Source of the DNA: an uncultured Paracoccaceae bacterium
GTDB lineage: Bacteria > Pseudomonadota > Alphaproteobacteria > Rhodobacterales > Rhodobacteraceae
Direction of reading: 5' to 3'
Assembly: GCA_947500055.1 (NCBI GenBank)
Contig: CANMQO010000005.1
Location: 248,001-312,000 of the forward strand
Length of the DNA: 64,000 nt
Part shown: in pieces, positions 62,110-64,000 of the stretch
Layout: every line of letters begins with the position of its first letter
Numbering within the stretch: the first letter of the stretch is position 1
The notes under the pieces: model-generated
What the model saw: the letters and a program-made list of their open reading frames with translations, nothing else
Database searches by the model: none
What the model was told of the DNA's origin: nothing
Program-made: the position numbers and the translations under genes

Positions 62110-62709
62110 TTATTGCGGTGACGCCGTTATTTGCCGTAGAACAAGGGCAATCATCCTGTCGATATCGTCGGTTGGCACGCCAGAGCTCGCCTGATCCAAC
62201 CCCAAAAGCACGATTCCATGCACGGATGAAAACAATGCGCGGGTCAAAAGTGCGTGCTCGTCAGCCGCGCGGCCGGGAAAGATGACGGCCAGTGGATCAG
62301 CGATATAGGTCAGCAGGTGGCCCATCTCTTCGAGATACCAATCCGGGGCAGCTTGCCCGGCGGGTCGCTCCACATCAAACAAGGCCCGCCAACTAAGGTG
62401 ATTTTCCGCGGCAAATCGATGATAGGCTTGCGCCATGACCACCAATTGTTCCACCGGATCCTGCGGGGCATCCGCCAATGCGGCAGCCACGTCGGCCCCC
62501 AACCGGTGAAAGGTCCGCGCGTTCACCGTCAAAACAAGATCGGTCAGGTCACCAAAAACATTATAGATCGCGCCCACAGCGCATCCTGCCTCTGCTGCCA
62601 GATCACGTGCACGCAACGCGCCGAGACCTTGTTCGGCGATTATTCGTTCCGCGATCAAGACCAGATTTTCGCGCAGTGCCGCCCGCCGTTCTGAAACTTT
62701 GCCCGCCAT
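62110..62709 (-). CDS. TetR/AcrR family transcriptional regulator
   Basis: A 199-residue regulator. The helix-turn-helix domain is LVLIAERIIAEQGLGALRAR, then DLAAEAGCAVGAIYNVFGDL. The ligand domain includes FHRLGADVAAALADAPQDP and a helix-rich C-terminus. ATG at 62709 follows GAGG; a longer frame to 62757 is rejected because it would overlap the operator region. The same palindrome lies just upstream of it and twice before pspA, so it should repress itself and the pspA-yiaAB genes. Confidence 0.9.
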   Translation of the reverse strand: MAGKVSERRAALRENLVLIAERIIAEQGLGALRARDLAAEAGCAVGAIYNVFGDLTDLVLTVNARTFHRLGADVAAALADAPQDPVEQLVVMAQAYHRFAAENHLSWRALFDVERPAGQAAPDWYLEEMGHLLTYIADPLAVIFPGRAADEHALLTRALFSSVHGIVLLGLDQASSGVPTDDIDRMIALVLRQITASPQ

Positions 62710-62721
62710 GTGAACCTCATT

Positions 62722-62734
62722 TGAACGCGGTTCA
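62722..62734. promoter_or_regulatory. TetR operator candidate 3 (autoregulation)
   Basis: TGAAC-GCG-GTTCA, a perfect palindrome with the same arms as copies 1 and 2, ends 13 nt before the tetR start codon. A further half-site, TGAAC, is at 62711. Confidence 0.78.
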
Positions 62735-62784
62735 GTGATAGTGCAGGAATTGCACAAAGGAAAGAGGCGCGCGCAACACGTTCT

Positions 62785-63156
62785 TTAGACCAGAATTGCC
62801 TCAGTCAAGGTGAGGATCGCGAGTGGTAGGAACATCATCCAGGACTTGTGTTTCCCCCGTGACAGGATCAGCGCCAATGCGCCAGCGAGCGCCGAACAGG
62901 CTGACAATGTCAGGAGCATTGCAGAAACCGCCAGGTTGGGCGCAACTTCAACAACAATAAGAACAACAGCCTGACCCCACCAAAACAGTGACAGCAGGTG
63001 CCAGCCCACCCATAATGTCAGGCGGGTATTTTCAACACTGCCGAGAATGATCGGCAGATCTGTCCGCCGGAGGATGGGATTGATCAGGCGTTTCCCACCG
63101 ATAACACTGTGCATGAGGCCAACAGCGAACAACAGGGCGGCAGCTAAGATAAGCAT
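62785..63156 (-). CDS. small four-helix membrane protein
   Basis: A 123-residue hydrophobic protein with four helices, beginning MLILAAALLFAVGLMHSVIG with the later WVGWHLLSLFWWGQAVVLIV. Two histidines (H16 in the first helix, H53 in the second) could be of interest for heme or metal, but I cannot claim that. It is between the TetR gene and the cytochrome-like gene. No family is recognised. Confidence 0.65.
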   Translation of the reverse strand: MLILAAALLFAVGLMHSVIGGKRLINPILRRTDLPIILGSVENTRLTLWVGWHLLSLFWWGQAVVLIVVEVAPNLAVSAMLLTLSACSALAGALALILSRGKHKSWMMFLPLAILTLTEAILV

Positions 63157-63180
63157 GGCGGACGCTCCTTGATAATGACC

Positions 63181-63822
63181 CTAGGTGCCAAAACCGACTG
63201 TGAACTTGTTCAGATACGCGATCCATTCGGCCGGTAGCGTAATGTCAAAAAATGTGCCCCCGAGCATGAGAGCGACAAAAATCGCGATGAGGCTGCTGCC
63301 CGATGCGCAGAACCAGAATCCATATGCTGCGGCAGTTGGGGATCTTCGTCTTAGAAACCACAGGCGCAAGGCGCATCCAAGGTGAACGCCCATTGCTGTC
63401 ACACCGACAAAGTAATAGGGGCCGAAATACCAGTAGAATGGCGGTGCGTTCATGACGGAAGCGGGCCAGTAGAAATTTGTGTCAAGCCCGTCCACCCAGC
63501 GGGCCAATGACATTGCAATCAGATGTTGAGAGATGAAAAGCAAAAAAAGGAGACCCGAAAGTGCTTGTCTGCGGGGCCACTTCATCGACAGTTTTCGCCG
63601 AAAATTCCTTGAGATCAGCACAATCCCCAAAACAATCTGCGTCGCAAAGGCAATGAGCAGGATCGGTTCAACCAATGGGTTGCGATATATCTGCCGCGTG
63701 AATGTCTGGGCGGTGTTGTAGGCATCAATTCCCCATAGTCCGGCAAGATGCGTCCCCATATGCAGAACGATGAAGAAGACGAGGGCCAGCCCAGTTATCC
63801 GATGGATGTTGTCTGCATTCAT
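63181..63822 (-). CDS. heme-binding-like membrane protein, succinate dehydrogenase cytochrome b type
   Basis: A 213-residue protein with about five membrane helices. The start MNADNIHRITGLALVFFIVL and HMGTHLAGLWG, with YRNPLVEPILLIAFATQIVL, resembles the SdhC/FrdC-like heme b anchor fold, with histidines at H7, H21 and H25. Other landmarks are FLLFISQHLIAMSLARWVDG and GPYYFVGVTAMGVHLGCALR. A TTG extension to 63906 would overlap the upstream gene; ATG at 63822 gives the normal N-terminus. No other dehydrogenase subunits are nearby. The assignment is tentative. Confidence 0.6.
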   Translation of the reverse strand: MNADNIHRITGLALVFFIVLHMGTHLAGLWGIDAYNTAQTFTRQIYRNPLVEPILLIAFATQIVLGIVLISRNFRRKLSMKWPRRQALSGLLFLLFISQHLIAMSLARWVDGLDTNFYWPASVMNAPPFYWYFGPYYFVGVTAMGVHLGCALRLWFLRRRSPTAAAYGFWFCASGSSLIAIFVALMLGGTFFDITLPAEWIAYLNKFTVGFGT

Positions 63823-63868
63823 TTGCTTGTACCCGTCGTTTGTGAAGTCGTAAGGGCGGCGCGGCCTG

Positions 63869-64000
63869 TCATTTCGATAGAAGGCCAAACGCACAAAGAG
63901 TTGCAATCACTGCAAACAAGCTTGTTGAAGGGAAACGCCAGGGCGCTATTCCGGCTTTCCACGCGATCGATGCGCTTAGCGCTGACAACACTGCGCAGAG
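63869..64000 (-). CDS. membrane protein, C-terminal end cut by the window edge
   Basis: The final 43 codons of a leftward gene whose start lies beyond the right edge. It ends with a TGA at 63869-63871. The visible part is hydrophobic, with ALSASIAWKAGIAPWRFPST and a last helix FAVIATLCAFGLLSK, suggesting a multi-helix membrane protein. It ends 46 nt before the next start, which argues against starting that gene at the upstream TTG (63906). Confidence 0.5.
   Translation of the reverse strand, partial: LCAVLSALSASIAWKAGIAPWRFPSTSLFAVIATLCAFGLLSK

Noticed and set aside
1..64000. CRISPR arrays, rRNA genes, insertion sequences and prophage
   Set aside because: No regularly spaced repeats with spacers, no rRNA-like sequence, no transposase and no phage structural cluster were seen; the spike genes are the only phage-related ones.

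Overview
The window looks like a chromosomal segment of an alphaproteobacterium of the Rhodobacteraceae (Roseobacter group). The support is the gene content: a six-gene glycerol ABC operon with a small DUF2160 protein, a NaChBac-type sodium channel, a gene-transfer-agent (GTA) head-spike pair, an ETC complex I accessory subunit, and CtrA-type TTAA-N7-TTAA boxes. GC is high and genes are tightly packed with many ATGA and TGATG overlaps. There is one tRNA gene, no rRNA, and no CRISPR, IS element or prophage that I can support. A gene is cut by each window edge.

Layout. 0-8.3 kb: gamma-glutamyltransferase, a small lipoprotein with a decayed region beside it, then leftward ureidoglycine aminohydrolase (allE) and 5-oxoprolinase (pxpB-pxpC-pxpA). 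8.3-16 kb: a BlaI-like repressor with an M56 membrane peptidase, and the glycerol transporter operon (glpV-S-T-P-Q-U). 16-21 kb: an orphan DUF4415 protein, a small outer-membrane barrel protein, ettA, and a PstS-OmpA fusion. 21.7-30.8 kb: a long leftward run, xdhA-xdhB-xdhC followed by a BMP-type nucleoside ABC transporter. 31-40 kb: a lipoprotein and dnaE (leftward), then an ArsR regulator, kynA-kynU, an M29 aminopeptidase, an NDUFS4-like protein and a voltage-gated sodium channel. 40.3-45 kb: tRNA-Arg(UCU), a broken small-protein gene, NUDIX, MscS with an unknown partner, DUF202 and two small secreted proteins. 45.3-59.3 kb: a surface polysaccharide locus that contains the GTA spike genes. 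59.3-64 kb: cdsA-plsC, a TetR-controlled PspA/YiaAB group and membrane proteins.

How the genes fit together. The left half is largely scavenging: glutathione and 5-oxoproline, ureides, purines (nucleoside import plus xanthine dehydrogenase), glycerol, and tryptophan via kynurenine. The polysaccharide locus has an initiating sugar transferase, flippase, Wzy-like polymerase, glycosyltransferases, acyltransferases, a Wzc-like co-polymerase and YjbH/YjbF. No Wza-type outer-membrane exporter is visible. In Rhodobacter capsulatus, GTA head spikes bind the capsule, so spike genes inside a polysaccharide locus that carries two CtrA-type boxes is the most interesting arrangement here.

The window also has well-defined regulatory DNA: three copies of a TGAAC-N3-GTTCA palindrome around the TetR/pspA group, two near-identical arrays of GTCGGC units with an 11-bp period about 11.4 kb apart in opposite orientation, a 22-bp palindrome before the BlaI-like gene, and two copies of a dispersed palindromic repeat. 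All product names rest on reading the translated sequence and recognising motifs. No database search was run.
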